In this document: positions 36,799 to 46,162 of the stretch, piece after piece
Layout: the number at the start of each line of letters is the position of its first letter
Numbering within the stretch: the first letter of the stretch is position 1
Assembly: GCF_900105355.1 (NCBI RefSeq)
Contig: NZ_FNSC01000001.1
Location: 434,001 to 498,000 of the forward strand
Length of the DNA stretch: 64,000 nucleotides
Reading direction: 5' to 3'
Source of the DNA: Pseudomonas anguilliseptica
Lineage (GTDB): Bacteria; Pseudomonadota; Gammaproteobacteria; Pseudomonadales; Pseudomonadaceae
Notes under the pieces: generated by a model
The model's database searches: none
The model's input: only the letters and a program-made list of their open reading frames with translations
Told to the model about the DNA's origin: nothing
Made by a program: the position numbers and the translations under genes

Positions 36799-38904
36799 TT
36801 AAACGCCCGAAGCCTTGGCAGCAGCTACATCCTTGATCGACAGCTTGATACGGCCGCGGTTGTCCACGTCCAGTACCAGCACTTCGACTTCCTGACCTTC
36901 TTTGAGAATGTCGGTGACTTTCTCAACGCGAGCGTCGCTCAGCATGGAGATGTGCACCAGGCCGTCCTTGCCCGGCAGGATGTTGACGAAAGCGCCGAAG
37001 TCAACGATGCGCTCGACCTTGCCGACGTAGATCTTGCCGATCTCGGCTTCCGCGGTAATGCCCAGCACGCGCTGACGCGCAGCCTCGGCCGCTTCCTTGG
37101 TTTCGCCGAAGATCTTGATCGAACCGTCATCTTCGATGTCGATCGAAGCCTTGGTTTCTTCGCAGATGGCGCGGATGGTCGCGCCACCTTTGCCGATCAC
37201 GTCGCGAATCTTGTCCTGGTCGATCTTCATGGCGATCATGGTCGGCGCGTTAGCCGACAGCTCGGTACGCGACTGCGCGATCACCTGGTTCATCTGACCG
37301 AGAATATTCAGGCGTGCTTCCAGTGCCTGATTCAGGGCGATTTCCATGATTTCTTCGGTGATGCCCTGGATCTTGATGTCCATCTGCAGCGCAGTAACAC
37401 CATTGGCGGTACCGGCTACTTTGAAGTCCATGTCGCCCAGGTGATCTTCATCGCCGAGGATATCGGTCAGAACGGCAAATTTCTCGCCTTCCTTGACCAG
37501 CCCCATAGCGATACCAGCAACCGGAGCCTTCATCGGCACACCGGCGTCCATCAGGGCCAGGGAAGCGCCGCAAACGGAGGCCATCGAAGACGAACCGTTT
37601 GACTCAGTGATTTCCGATACCACACGGATGGTGTACGGGAACACGTCAGCAGCAGGCAACATGGCCTGCACCGAACGACGCGCAAGACGACCGTGACCGA
37701 TTTCGCGGCGGCCGGTAGCGCCCATACGACCACACTCGCCCACCGAGTACGGCGGGAAGTTGTAGTGCAGCATGAAGGGGTCTTTCTTCTCGCCTTCCAG
37801 GGTATCGAGCAGCTGTGCGTCGCGCGCGGTGCCGAGGGTAGCAACCACCAGGGCCTGAGTTTCGCCACGGGTGAACAGCGCCGAACCGTGGGTCTTGTCC
37901 AGAACACCCACTTCGATGTTCAGGCCACGTACGGTGCGGGTGTCACGGCCATCGATACGCGGTTTGCCATTAACGATGTTCTCGCGCACGGTGCGGTATT
38001 CGATTTCACCGAAGGCGTCTTTGACTTCACCAGCAGAAGGCTGGCCTTCTTCACCGGAGAACTTGGCAACGATTTCATTGCGCAGCTCACCCAGACGGGC
38101 ATAACGCTCGTGCTTGACGGTGATGGTGTAGGCCTGGGAGATCGCCTCGCCAAACTCGCTACGGATAGCGCTCAGCAGTGCAGTGTTCTCAGCTTTTGGC
38201 TGCCAGTCCCAAGTCGGCTTGGCGGCTTCAGCAGCCAGTTCGGCAACAGCGTTGATCACCACCTGGAATTCATCGTGAGCGAACAGCACGGCGCCCAGCA
38301 TCTGGTCTTCGGTCAGCTCTTTGGCTTCCGATTCAACCATCAGCACGGCATCTTTGGTGCCGGCAACGACCATGTCCAGGCTCGAGGCCTTGAGTTGTTC
38401 GTAGGTCGGGTTCAGCAGGTAGCCGGTTTCCGGATGGAAGGCCACGCGCGCGGCACCGATCGGGCCGTTGAACGGGATACCGGAGATGCCCAGCGCAGCC
38501 GAGGTACCGATCATCGCAGCGATGTCCGGATCGGTCTTCTTGCTGGTGGAGATCACGGTGCAGATAACCTGCACTTCGTTCTGGAAACCTTCCGGGAACA
38601 GCGGACGGATCGGACGGTCGATCAGACGCGAGGTCAGGGTTTCTTTCTCGGATGGACGGGCTTCGCGCTTGAAGAAACCGCCAGGGATCTTGCCGGCTGC
38701 GTAGGTTTTTTCCTGGTAATGCACGGACAGCGGGAAAAAGCCTTTGCTTGGGTCGGCAGTCTTGGCGCCGGTTACGGCGACCAGTACAGCGACATCGTCG
38801 TCAACGGTGACCAGCACTGCGCCGGAGGCTTGACGGGCGATACGGCCTGTCTCGAGGGTAACGGTCGATTGACCGAACTGGAACTTCTTGATTACCGGGT
38901 TCAC
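36799..38904 (-). CDS. pnp: Polyribonucleotide nucleotidyltransferase (PNPase)
   Basis: A 701-residue phosphorolytic 3'-5' exoribonuclease of the RNA degradosome. Order: RNase PH domain 1 (1-~140), helical linker, RNase PH domain 2 (~310-545, [13 protein letters not shown]), KH domain (~555-615, [13 protein letters not shown]) and S1 domain (~620-690, [13 protein letters not shown]). Located downstream of rpsO on the same strand, as in most gammaproteobacteria. Confidence 0.97.
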   Translation of the reverse strand: MNPVIKKFQFGQSTVTLETGRIARQASGAVLVTVDDDVAVLVAVTGAKTADPSKGFFPLSVHYQEKTYAAGKIPGGFFKREARPSEKETLTSRLIDRPIRPLFPEGFQNEVQVICTVISTSKKTDPDIAAMIGTSAALGISGIPFNGPIGAARVAFHPETGYLLNPTYEQLKASSLDMVVAGTKDAVLMVESEAKELTEDQMLGAVLFAHDEFQVVINAVAELAAEAAKPTWDWQPKAENTALLSAIRSEFGEAISQAYTITVKHERYARLGELRNEIVAKFSGEEGQPSAGEVKDAFGEIEYRTVRENIVNGKPRIDGRDTRTVRGLNIEVGVLDKTHGSALFTRGETQALVVATLGTARDAQLLDTLEGEKKDPFMLHYNFPPYSVGECGRMGATGRREIGHGRLARRSVQAMLPAADVFPYTIRVVSEITESNGSSSMASVCGASLALMDAGVPMKAPVAGIAMGLVKEGEKFAVLTDILGDEDHLGDMDFKVAGTANGVTALQMDIKIQGITEEIMEIALNQALEARLNILGQMNQVIAQSRTELSANAPTMIAMKIDQDKIRDVIGKGGATIRAICEETKASIDIEDDGSIKIFGETKEAAEAARQRVLGITAEAEIGKIYVGKVERIVDFGAFVNILPGKDGLVHISMLSDARVEKVTDILKEGQEVEVLVLDVDNRGRIKLSIKDVAAAKASGV

Positions 38905-39050
38905 GGTGTTTTCCTTCTCTTTGTTGCCCTTGGGGAAAGCGTTTCTTGCAACCGTTGCTCAGCATGTGAGCAGACGGGGCTTACAGAATGAGTGGGCGGT
39001 TACGGGAATCGGACCCGCTATCGTCCAAAACAGCTAAAGCAGAAAAGCAA

Positions 39051-39084
39051 AAGCTGGAAGCAGGGTAAACCCCACTTCCAGCTT
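39051..39084 (-). terminator. rpsO-pnp intercistronic hairpin
   Basis: AAGCTGGAAG (39051-39060) pairs perfectly with CTTCCAGCTT (39075-39084); on the minus strand it is followed by a T-rich stretch. In E. coli the equivalent place holds the rpsO terminator and an RNase III site controlling pnp. Confidence 0.75.
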
Positions 39085-39111
39085 CGGCAGTCAGCTACGC
39101 GTAAGCATTGC

Positions 39112-39381
39112 TTAGCGACGCAGACCCAGGCGACCGATCAGGGCGCTGTAACGACTGGTGTCCTTACCCTTCAGGTAGTCCAGCAGCTTACGACGCTGGT
39201 TAACCATACGGATCAGACCACGACGACTGTGGTGATCTTTACCGTTGGCCTTGAAGTGGCCTTGCAGCTTGTTGATGTTGGCGGACAGCAGTGCAACTTG
39301 CACTTCCGGGCTACCGGTGTCGCCTTCAGCTTGCTTGTAGTCGTTAACGATCTGGGCTTTTTCTTCAACGCTGAGTGCCAT
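39112..39381 (-). CDS. rpsO: 30S ribosomal protein S15
   Basis: An 89-residue S15, the normal length. It binds 16S rRNA early in 30S assembly and represses its own mRNA. Typical segments: [33 protein letters not shown] and a C-terminal [16 protein letters not shown] precedes the ATG. Confidence 0.97.
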   Translation of the reverse strand: MALSVEEKAQIVNDYKQAEGDTGSPEVQVALLSANINKLQGHFKANGKDHHSRRGLIRMVNQRRKLLDYLKGKDTSRYSALIGRLGLRR

Positions 39382-39561
39382 GGGGCAATCCTCTCAGTTA
39401 GGCAACTGCCGAAACAGTCGCAATAGGCCGGGAATCGCTTCCCGTGTTTTTAAGTGAGGTATGACCGCGCCTATTAACAGCCACCCTCGATACACGCAGA
39501 CCAGAGCCGAAACCCTTTGCCTGCGCTACGGTCATGCCGACCGAATCCTCTATCAACCAGC

Positions 39562-40482
39562 CTAGGCTTTGGTTGCAATCAATCGACGCGGCGCAATGCG
39601 CCCGTCTTCGCTCACTTCACCGATACCGATAAAGCGACCATTGTGATCTTGCACCCGAACCATGCCGAACTTCGGCGCCTCCGGGGCGCGTACCGGCTGC
39701 CCTTGCAACCAGTAGAACGAACTGTGCTCGGAGAACTGCAGCAGCGGCCAGTGTTGCAGACCGCTATCGACCGGTTGCAGGAACTGGTCAACCGCCTCAC
39801 AGCCACCTTCAGCATGCACCCGTTCCAGCTCTTCGAGCGTTACGGTGCGGCTCAAGTCGAAGGGGCCGGCTTTGGTTCTACGCAGTTCTGCAACGTGTGC
39901 ACCACAACCCAGCTGCTGGCCGATGTCTTCAACCAGGGTGCGGATATAGGTGCCTTTGCTGCAATCGACCGCCAGGCGCGCCTGCTCCGCCTCGCAGCCC
40001 AGTAATTCCAGGCGCGCAATAGTAACAGAACGCGGCTCGCGCTCCACTACTTCACCGGCACGGGCCAGCTTGTACAGTGGCTGACCATCACGCTTGAGCG
40101 CCGAGTACATCGGCGGTATCTGACTGATTTCACCACGAAAACCGGGAAGAATAGCCTCAATATCGGCGCGACCAACGGTCACTGGGCGGCGCTCCAGCAC
40201 TTCACCTTCGGCATCGGCGGTGGTCGTGGTGACACCCAGCTGCATCAGGGTTTCGTAGCCTTTGTCGGCATCCAGCAGGTACTGGGAGAACTTGGTCGCC
40301 TCGCCGAAGCACAACGGCAACACGCCAGTGGCCAGTGGATCGAGACTACCGGTGTGCCCAGCCTTCTCGGCATTCAGCAACCAGCGCACCTTCTGCAGCG
40401 CAGCATTGGAACTAAAGCCTTTAGGCTTATCCAGCAGGATGATGCCATCAACGGCACGACGAATACGTTTGACCTGGGCCAC
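39562..40482 (-). CDS. truB: tRNA pseudouridine(55) synthase
   Basis: A 306-codon gene for TruB, which makes pseudouridine 55 in the T loop of tRNAs. The catalytic Asp is in [20 protein letters not shown] and a C-terminal PUA-type region follow. The start is GTG at 40480-40482, with AAGGAG inside the end of rbfA; this gives [13 protein letters not shown], the family N-terminus, and is preferred over the longer frame to 40545. It lies 4 bases after rbfA. Confidence 0.95.
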   Translation of the reverse strand: MAQVKRIRRAVDGIILLDKPKGFSSNAALQKVRWLLNAEKAGHTGSLDPLATGVLPLCFGEATKFSQYLLDADKGYETLMQLGVTTTTADAEGEVLERRPVTVGRADIEAILPGFRGEISQIPPMYSALKRDGQPLYKLARAGEVVEREPRSVTIARLELLGCEAEQARLAVDCSKGTYIRTLVEDIGQQLGCGAHVAELRRTKAGPFDLSRTVTLEELERVHAEGGCEAVDQFLQPVDSGLQHWPLLQFSEHSSFYWLQGQPVRAPEAPKFGMVRVQDHNGRFIGIGEVSEDGRIAPRRLIATKA

Positions 40483-40486
40483 GCGC

Positions 40487-40891
40487 TTACTCCTTGGCCT
40501 CGGGTTCATCAGCGTGCTGACGGTCTTCGCTGACTGCACGCTCAATCAGGGCCGACAGTTGCGCACCGCGAATCACGCTTTCGTCGTAGTGGAAACGCAG
40601 GTTTGGCACGCTGCGCAGCTTCATTGCCTTACCCAACTGCATGCGCAGGAAGCCGCTGGCATCGTTGAGCACCTTAAGGCTCTGCACGACTGGATCAACA
40701 CCTTCTTCAGACTCGCCACCCATGATGGTGACGAACACCTTGGCATGACTGGAATCGCGACTGACTTCTACTGCCGTGACGGTCACCAGACCGCCAAGAC
40801 GCGGATCTTTGATTTCCAGGCGGATCAACTGCGCCAGTTCGCGCTGTATCTGGTCGCCGATACGCTGGGCCCGGCTAAATTCTTTGGCCAT
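40487..40891 (-). CDS. rbfA: 30S ribosome-binding factor A
   Basis: A 134-residue RbfA, a KH-fold factor for 16S rRNA 5' maturation and cold adaptation. Seen: [40 protein letters not shown]. The start at 40891 ([10 protein letters not shown]) matches the family; an ATG five codons earlier is an alternative. It is between infB and truB. Confidence 0.95.
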   Translation of the reverse strand: MAKEFSRAQRIGDQIQRELAQLIRLEIKDPRLGGLVTVTAVEVSRDSSHAKVFVTIMGGESEEGVDPVVQSLKVLNDASGFLRMQLGKAMKLRSVPNLRFHYDESVIRGAQLSALIERAVSEDRQHADEPEAKE

Positions 40892-40949
40892 TTCTACTAC
40901 CTTCACTCGTCACGCCGCCTAAATAAGCAGCGGACCTAAAAGCGGCAAA

Positions 40950-40979
40950 CGCCCGGCCACGCATAAACGGGGCCGGGCG
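40950..40979 (-). terminator. Hairpin between infB and rbfA
   Basis: CGCCCGGCC (40950-40958) pairs with GGCCGGGCG (40971-40979), and on the minus strand TTTGCCGCTTTT follows. It may partly terminate, or process, the operon transcript. Confidence 0.6.
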
Positions 40980-41007
40980 CTGCGTTTCGCAACTCGCTAC
41001 CTGATGA

Positions 41008-43494
41008 TTACAGGCTACGAGCCACTTGGACTTTCTCGAACACTTCGATCTTGTCGCCGACCTTGACGTCGTTGTAGCTCTTCACGCCGATACCGCACTC
41101 CATGCCATTACGCACTTCGGAGGCATCGTCTTTGAAGCGACGCAGGGATTCCAGCTCGCCTTCGAAGATCACCACGTCATCGCGCAGTACGCGGATCGGA
41201 CGGTTACGGAAGACCGTACCCTCGACCACCATACAACCGGCAATCGCACCGAACTTCGGCGAACGGAACACGTCACGTACTTCGGCAATACCCAAGATGT
41301 TCTCGCGAACATCGCTGCCGAGCATACCGGTCAAGGCTTTCTTGACGTCTTCGATGATGTCGTAGATCACGTTGTAGTAACGCATATCCAGACCTTCCTG
41401 CTCGACGATCTTGCGCGCGCCGGCATCGGCACGCACGTTGAAGCCGAACAGTACAGCGTTGGAGGCCAGTGCCAGGTTGGCATCGGACTCGGTGATACCA
41501 CCGACGCCACCACCGACCACACGCACCTGTACTTCATCGTTACCCAGGCCGCTGAGCGAGCCTTGTAGTGCTTCCAACGAACCACGGACGTCGGATTTGA
41601 GGACGATGTTAAGCGTCTTCTTCTCTTCCTGCCCCATGTTCTCGAAGATGTTTTCCAGCTTGCCGGCGTGAGCACGAGCCAGTTTCACTTCGCGGAACTT
41701 GCCCTGACGGAACAGTGCAACTTCACGGGCCTTCTTCTCGTCAGCCAGCACGCTCATGTCATCGCCAGCATCCGGAGTGCCATCCAAGCCGAGAATCTCG
41801 ACCGGAATAGACGGGCCAGCTTCTTTGATCGGCTTGCCGTTCTCGTCGAGCATGGCGCGGATACGGCCGTAGTTGGAGCCGATCAGCACCATGTCGCCTT
41901 GGCGCAGAGTACCGTCCTGAACCAGTACGGTCGCAACCGGACCGCGGCCTTTATCCAGACGCGATTCAACCACAACACCACGGCCCGGGGCCGACGGAGT
42001 GGCTTTCAGCTCGAGGATCTCGGCCTGCAGCAACACGGCTTCCAGCAGTTCGTCGACCCCGGTACCGACTTTCGCCGACACAGGAACGAACGGCGTATCA
42101 CCGCCCCACTCTTCCGAGGTCACACCGTGCACCGACAGCTCGCTACGAATGCGATCAAGATCAGCGCCCGGCTTGTCGATCTTGTTCACGGCAACCACCA
42201 GCGGCACGCCAGCGGCCTGAGCATGCTGAACGGCTTCAATGGTCTGCGGCATCACGCCGTCGTCGGCAGCAACCACCAGAATCACGATATCGGTCGCCTT
42301 GGCACCACGGGCACGCATCGCGGTAAACGCGGCGTGGCCCGGGGTGTCGAGGAAGGTAACCATGCCGCGCTCGGTTTCTACGTGGTAGGCACCGATATGC
42401 TGGGTGATACCACCGGCTTCGCCAGCAGCCACCTTGGCGCGACGAATGTAGTCGAGCAGCGAGGTCTTACCGTGGTCAACGTGACCCATAACGGTCACAA
42501 CCGGCGCACGAGCAAAGGTCTCGCCTTCGAACTTCAGCGACTCAGCCAGAGAATCTTCCAGGGCCGTGTCGCTGACCAGGGTAACTTTGTGACCCAGCTC
42601 TTCAGCAACCAACTGGGCCGTTTCCTGATCCAGTACCTGATTGATGGTCGCCGGGGTACCCAGTTTGAACATGAACTTGATGATTTCAGCGGCTTTGACC
42701 GACATTTGCTGAGCCAGATCGCCCACAGTGATGGTCTCGCCGATCTTCACTTCACGCACGATTGGCCCTGTTGGGCTCTGGAAGCCGTGCGCATTACGCT
42801 TCTTCAGCTTGGCCTTGCCACGACCGCCACGACGGAAGCTGTCGCTTTCCTCGTCGATGGTGCGCGGAGCAACCCGTGGTGCCGGAGCCTTTTCCTTGAC
42901 GGTCGGGCGATGCTGAGTGGTCTTGCGCTCACCACCACGACGATCGGCATCATCATTACGCGCCTTGTCCGGACGACGCGGCTCGTCCTTCTTGCGCTCT
43001 TCAACCACAGGAGCAGCCACTACCGGCAACTCAACCGCTACAGCTGGAGCTGCTTCAACTACCGCTTCAGCAGCAGGCGCAGGACGCTGCGCTTCTTCTG
43101 CGGCGCGGCGCTTGGCTTCTTCTTCAGCCTTGGCCTTGGCCGCTTCAGCTACAGCGCGTTGCTCAGCCAGCTCACGCTGCTTTTCAGCTTCGATTTCTTC
43201 AGCGCTGCGCTTGACGAAGGTTTTCTTCTTGCGCACTTCAACGCTGATGGTCTTGCTACCGGCAACCCGCAGGGTGCTGGTAGTTTTGCGCTGCAAGGTA
43301 ATCTTGCGCGGCTCTTCTGTTTTGCTGTCGCCGTGACTGCTCTTGAGGTGGGCCAACAGGGCCTGCTTCTCACTGTCAGTCACTGCTTGCTCAGCACTCT
43401 TGTGCGGCAAACCTGCCTCACTCATTTGCTGTAGCAGGCGTTCAACCGGTGTATTGACCACTTGGGCCAGTTCTTTAACCGTGACTTGCGTCAT
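41008..43494 (-). CDS. infB: Translation initiation factor IF-2
   Basis: An 828-residue GTPase that brings fMet-tRNA to the 30S subunit. N-terminal IF2_N segment ([19 protein letters not shown]), a charged Ala/Glu/Lys-rich linker (~95-220), then the GTPase core: G1 [10 protein letters not shown]3 DTPGH, G4 NKID. C-terminal domains 2-4 follow. The start has GAGGAGAG close upstream. Internal starts for a short form are possible but not evident. Confidence 0.97.
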   Translation of the reverse strand: MTQVTVKELAQVVNTPVERLLQQMSEAGLPHKSAEQAVTDSEKQALLAHLKSSHGDSKTEEPRKITLQRKTTSTLRVAGSKTISVEVRKKKTFVKRSAEEIEAEKQRELAEQRAVAEAAKAKAEEEAKRRAAEEAQRPAPAAEAVVEAAPAVAVELPVVAAPVVEERKKDEPRRPDKARNDDADRRGGERKTTQHRPTVKEKAPAPRVAPRTIDEESDSFRRGGRGKAKLKKRNAHGFQSPTGPIVREVKIGETITVGDLAQQMSVKAAEIIKFMFKLGTPATINQVLDQETAQLVAEELGHKVTLVSDTALEDSLAESLKFEGETFARAPVVTVMGHVDHGKTSLLDYIRRAKVAAGEAGGITQHIGAYHVETERGMVTFLDTPGHAAFTAMRARGAKATDIVILVVAADDGVMPQTIEAVQHAQAAGVPLVVAVNKIDKPGADLDRIRSELSVHGVTSEEWGGDTPFVPVSAKVGTGVDELLEAVLLQAEILELKATPSAPGRGVVVESRLDKGRGPVATVLVQDGTLRQGDMVLIGSNYGRIRAMLDENGKPIKEAGPSIPVEILGLDGTPDAGDDMSVLADEKKAREVALFRQGKFREVKLARAHAGKLENIFENMGQEEKKTLNIVLKSDVRGSLEALQGSLSGLGNDEVQVRVVGGGVGGITESDANLALASNAVLFGFNVRADAGARKIVEQEGLDMRYYNVIYDIIEDVKKALTGMLGSDVRENILGIAEVRDVFRSPKFGAIAGCMVVEGTVFRNRPIRVLRDDVVIFEGELESLRRFKDDASEVRNGMECGIGVKSYNDVKVGDKIEVFEKVQVARSL

Positions 43495-43521
43495 GCATTT
43501 CTCTCCTCAGGCCGCAACTGC

Positions 43522-45003
43522 TTACTCGAACCAATGGGCTCGGGCGGCCATGATCAACTTGCCGGCTCGCTCAGCGTCGATACCGTCGATGTCGAGCAGG
43601 TCATCAATCGACTGCTCGGCCAGGTCTTCGCGGTTAACAACGCCGCGCACTGCCAGTTCATGCGCAAGCGCCTTATCCATCCCCTCAAGCGAGAGCAAGT
43701 CTTCGGCTGGGTGGGCATCTGCCAGCTTTTCCTCGTTGGCGATGGCTTTGGTCAGCAAGCGATCTTTGGCACGGACGCGGAGCTCGTTGACGATATCCTC
43801 GTCAAAGCCATCAATGCTGAGCATTTCTTCCATCGGTACGTAGGCAATCTCTTCAAGGCTGGTGAAGCCCTCTTCGACCAACACCTGGGCCAGCTCTTCG
43901 TCGACTTCCAGCTCGTCGATAAAGCGCTGCAGGATGTCGCCTGTTTCTGCTTGCTGCTTGGCCTGGATGTCCGCTTCGGTCATCACGTTCAGGGTCCAGC
44001 CAGTCAACTGACTGGCCAAACGCACGTTCTGACCGCCACGGCCAATGGCCTGAGCAAGGTTGTCGGCGCCAACGGCGATGTCCATGGCATGGGCATCTTC
44101 GTCGACGATGATGGCGGCAACCTCGGCCGGCGACATGGCGTTAATCACGAACTGCGCGGGATTGTCATCCCACAGCACGATGTCCACACGCTCACCCGCC
44201 AATTCGCCAGAAACCGCCTGCACGCGCGAACCGCGCATGCCGATACAGGCACCCTGCGGATCGATACGCTTGTCTTTGGAACGCACCGCCAACTTGGCGC
44301 GCGAACCCGGATCACGGGACGCGCCCATGACTTCGATCAGCTCTTCGGCAATTTCCGGCACTTCAATGCGGAACAGTTCAATCAGCATTTCCGGCGCGGT
44401 ACGCGAGAGGATCAGCTGTGGACCGCGGTTCTCGGTGCGAATTTCCTTGAGCAGAGCACGCAGGCGCACACCCACACGGAAAGTTTCGCGGGAGATGATG
44501 TCTTCGCGCGCCAGCATGGCTTCAGCGTTGTTGCCCAGATCAACGATTACGCTGTCGCGGGTCACTTTCTTCACAGTGCCGGAGATAATTTCACCTAGGC
44601 GCTCGCGGTAAGCCTCGACCACCTGAGCACGCTCGGCTTCGCGGACTTTCTGCACGATCACTTGTTTGGCGGTTTGCGCGGCAATACGACCGAATTCGAT
44701 GGACTCGATCTTCTCTTCCAGCACGTCACCAACTTTAGCGTTGGCTTCGACTGCACGCGGCATGTCAGTGGTGACCTGGTGTGCAGGATCATCAAAGTCA
44801 CTTTCTTCAACCACTGTCCAGCAGCGGAATGTTTCGTAGTTGCCGCTCTGACGATTGATCGCCACACGCAACTCGACTTCGTCTTCGAAACGCTTTTTGG
44901 TAGCGGTGGCCAAAGCCAGCTCCAGCGCTTCAAAAATTACGCTCGCCGGTACGCCCTTTTCGTTGGATACCGACTCAACAACCAGCAGTACTTCTTTGCT
45001 CAT
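43522..45003 (-). CDS. nusA: Transcription termination/antitermination factor NusA
   Basis: A 493-residue NusA: N-terminal RNA polymerase-binding domain, S1 (~135-200), KH1 and KH2 (~230-345, [14 protein letters not shown] and [14 protein letters not shown]), and two C-terminal acidic repeats (~365-490). ATG 45003 begins [17 protein letters not shown]; the frame is open 21 bases further upstream. Between rimP and infB as in the conserved operon. Confidence 0.97.
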   Translation of the reverse strand: MSKEVLLVVESVSNEKGVPASVIFEALELALATATKKRFEDEVELRVAINRQSGNYETFRCWTVVEESDFDDPAHQVTTDMPRAVEANAKVGDVLEEKIESIEFGRIAAQTAKQVIVQKVREAERAQVVEAYRERLGEIISGTVKKVTRDSVIVDLGNNAEAMLAREDIISRETFRVGVRLRALLKEIRTENRGPQLILSRTAPEMLIELFRIEVPEIAEELIEVMGASRDPGSRAKLAVRSKDKRIDPQGACIGMRGSRVQAVSGELAGERVDIVLWDDNPAQFVINAMSPAEVAAIIVDEDAHAMDIAVGADNLAQAIGRGGQNVRLASQLTGWTLNVMTEADIQAKQQAETGDILQRFIDELEVDEELAQVLVEEGFTSLEEIAYVPMEEMLSIDGFDEDIVNELRVRAKDRLLTKAIANEEKLADAHPAEDLLSLEGMDKALAHELAVRGVVNREDLAEQSIDDLLDIDGIDAERAGKLIMAARAHWFE

Positions 45004-45070
45004 CGTACGCCTCGCCTTTCGCAATCCATTGGATCCGCGCTATCCGCGCCACTTGCGGGGGATCCGCGTC

Positions 45071-45532
45071 TCAATCAAACCTGGGGATAATGTTGGCCTT
45101 GTCGACCATGTCGATCGGCAACAGGAATTCATGGTCATCCACCTGCACTACCACGTCCTGCTCTTCCACACCGCGCAGAAGGCCCTGGAAGTTGCGTCGA
45201 CCTTCAAAAGGCGAACGCAGCTTGATCCTCACTTGCTCGCCGGCATGGCTGGCGAACTGTTCAAGGGTGAACAGTGGCCGATCCATACCTGGTGAGGACA
45301 CCTCAAGGGTGTACTCGGCGCTGATCGGGTCCTCGACATCGAGCACACCACTGATCTGCCGACTGACAATTTCACAGTCCTCGATCAGCACGCCGTCAGG
45401 CTGTTTATCAATATAAATCCGCAGCAGAGAATGCCGCCCTTGCGACAGGAACTCGACACCCCAACATTGGTAGCCAAGAGCCTCGACTACCGGGGCCACC
45501 AAGGCGTGCAACTGTTCTAGCTTGCTCGACAC
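45071..45532 (-). CDS. rimP: Ribosome maturation factor RimP
   Basis: A 153-residue RimP, needed for 30S subunit maturation. Seen: [49 protein letters not shown]. The start is GTG at 45530-45532 ([11 protein letters not shown]), matching the family; the frame extends upstream to 45664 through the leader hairpins, which is not coding. First gene of the rimP-nusA-infB-rbfA-truB operon. Confidence 0.95.
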   Translation of the reverse strand: MSSKLEQLHALVAPVVEALGYQCWGVEFLSQGRHSLLRIYIDKQPDGVLIEDCEIVSRQISGVLDVEDPISAEYTLEVSSPGMDRPLFTLEQFASHAGEQVRIKLRSPFEGRRNFQGLLRGVEEQDVVVQVDDHEFLLPIDMVDKANIIPRFD

Positions 45533-45554
45533 CTGAACCCCTCGCGCATGCTGT

Positions 45555-45582
45555 AAAAATAAAAAATGGGCGAATCGCCCAT
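45555..45582 (-). terminator. Attenuator-like terminator in the rimP leader
   Basis: On the minus strand ATGGGCG-ATT-CGCCCAT (plus 45566-45582) followed by a long T/A-rich run (TTTTTTATTTTTA). It lies about 23 bases before the rimP GTG, so transcripts entering the operon must pass it. A rimP leader attenuator has been proposed in other bacteria. Confidence 0.7.
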
Positions 45583-45627
45583 CATCAAACCGCCCTCTAA
45601 AGGCCGGCAAAGCTATCGCCCAGCTAG

Positions 45628-45650
45628 CAAAAAGCCCCTTAAAAGGGGCT
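45628..45650 (-). terminator. Terminator just after the tRNA-like RNA
   Basis: On the minus strand AGCCCCTT-TT-AAGGGGCT (plus 45633-45650), then TTTTT. It sits 10 bases after the tRNA-like element, as expected for a short transcript that ends before rimP. Confidence 0.8.
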
Positions 45651-45660
45651 CCTCTGCAAC

Positions 45661-45737
45661 TCAATGCGGGGACTGGTTTAACCCAGCCAGCTTCGGATTA
45701 AACATCCGAGGAGCGACCTTGCTGCTCAATCCCACAT
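45661..45737 (-). ncRNA. Initiator-tRNA-like RNA in the rimP leader (degenerate metY?)
   Basis: A 77-nt stretch that folds like tRNA-fMet. Acceptor TGTGGGA/CCCCGCA (6 of 7 pairs counting G-T), D arm GAGC/GCTC with a 10-nt loop containing GG, anticodon arm TCGGA-TGTTTAA-TCCGA, T arm GCTGG-GTTAAA-CCAGT. The 3' end is TTGA, not ACCA. The T loop has 6 nt and loop position 33 is G, so normal tRNA function is unlikely. It sits where E. coli has metY and Pseudomonas a tRNA-Met gene. It has a promoter 10 bases upstream and a terminator 10 bases downstream. Confidence 0.6.
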
Positions 45738-45753
45738 CAAAGCTGGGGCCGGA

Positions 45754-45783
45754 TTATACGACTGAACCCCAAGCAGGGTCAAT
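45754..45783 (-). promoter_or_regulatory. Strong sigma-70 promoter for the leader RNA and rimP operon
   Basis: On the minus strand TTGACC (45778-45783), an 18-base spacer and a perfect TATAAT (45754-45759). Transcription should begin near 45747, about 10 bases before the tRNA-like element and 215 bases before rimP. Confidence 0.8.
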
Positions 45784-45798
45784 CAACACTCCAGCAAC

Positions 45799-45824
45799 AA
45801 AAAGACCCGCATGGAGCGGGCCTT
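45799..45824 (-). terminator. Terminator following the tRNA 3'-end fragment
   Basis: On the minus strand GGCCCGC-TCCAT-GCGGGTC (plus 45805-45823), then TTTTT. It lies 11 bases after a tRNA-like CCA end, so it was probably the terminator of that tRNA gene. Confidence 0.7.
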
Positions 45825-45834
45825 CCTGAAAATT

Positions 45835-45853
45835 GGTACGAGGAGGGGACTCT
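45835..45853 (-). other. Fragment resembling the 3' end of a tRNA (tRNA-Leu-like)
   Basis: The minus strand reads GAGTCCCCTCCTCGTACCA. It resembles the T-loop, T-stem and acceptor 3' half of a Pseudomonas tRNA-Leu with its CCA, but has one base too few. Upstream of GAGTC the sequence (...ATATTA) is not tRNA. Pseudomonas normally has tRNA-Leu next to rimP and secG. It is probably a remnant of that gene at the edge of the polysaccharide region. Confidence 0.45.
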
Positions 45854-46162
45854 AATATAGACCATCAAAGGCTCATTATTGCTGGATTTGTATAACCTTA
45901 ATTTTGCATCGTGTCCCTAAACGTGTACTTAAAACAGAACACACTCCACAACCAGAGCCATGCCACCCCGGAAGGTCGCTAAAAAATTCGGCTCTAAATG
46001 CGCCAGTCTGCCAGGGTTGACGTTTTCAAGCGTCTTCGCCATTCGTCAATGTGCGCATACATCCTCAACTGGAATGCGAAAAAACCCAGCCCGCAATGCT
46101 GGACGCTGTCGCCCCTCATCCGACAAGGAAGTGAACACGCAGCAATTTAATCCACTAAAATA
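45854..46162. other. AT-rich gap between the rimP leader and the polysaccharide cluster
   Basis: 309 bases with no supported gene. It contains a minus-strand terminator at 46079-46103 and an AT-rich stretch near 45870-45950. A plus-strand 92-codon frame from 45960 runs into the glycosyltransferase on the other strand and looks fortuitous. Confidence 0.6.
46079..46103 (-). terminator. Terminator of the polysaccharide cluster
   Basis: On the minus strand CCAGC-ATTGCGG-GCTGG (plus 46086-46102), then GTTTTTT. It lies 60 bases past the last gene of the cluster. Confidence 0.7.

Noticed and set aside
38985..39035. tRNA-like T arm (GCGGG-TCCGATT-CCCGT on the minus strand) before pnp
   Set aside because: The T-arm-like hairpin is not accompanied by D arm, anticodon arm, a matching 5' acceptor or CCA; the upstream side is the rpsO terminator.
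41668..43434. 588-codon plus-strand ORF antisense to infB, and similar long antisense frames over pnp, acs, pgi, the thiolase, the beta-helix gene and the ATP-grasp gene
   Set aside because: Each lies fully opposite a well-supported gene; high-GC genomes give such open shadow frames.
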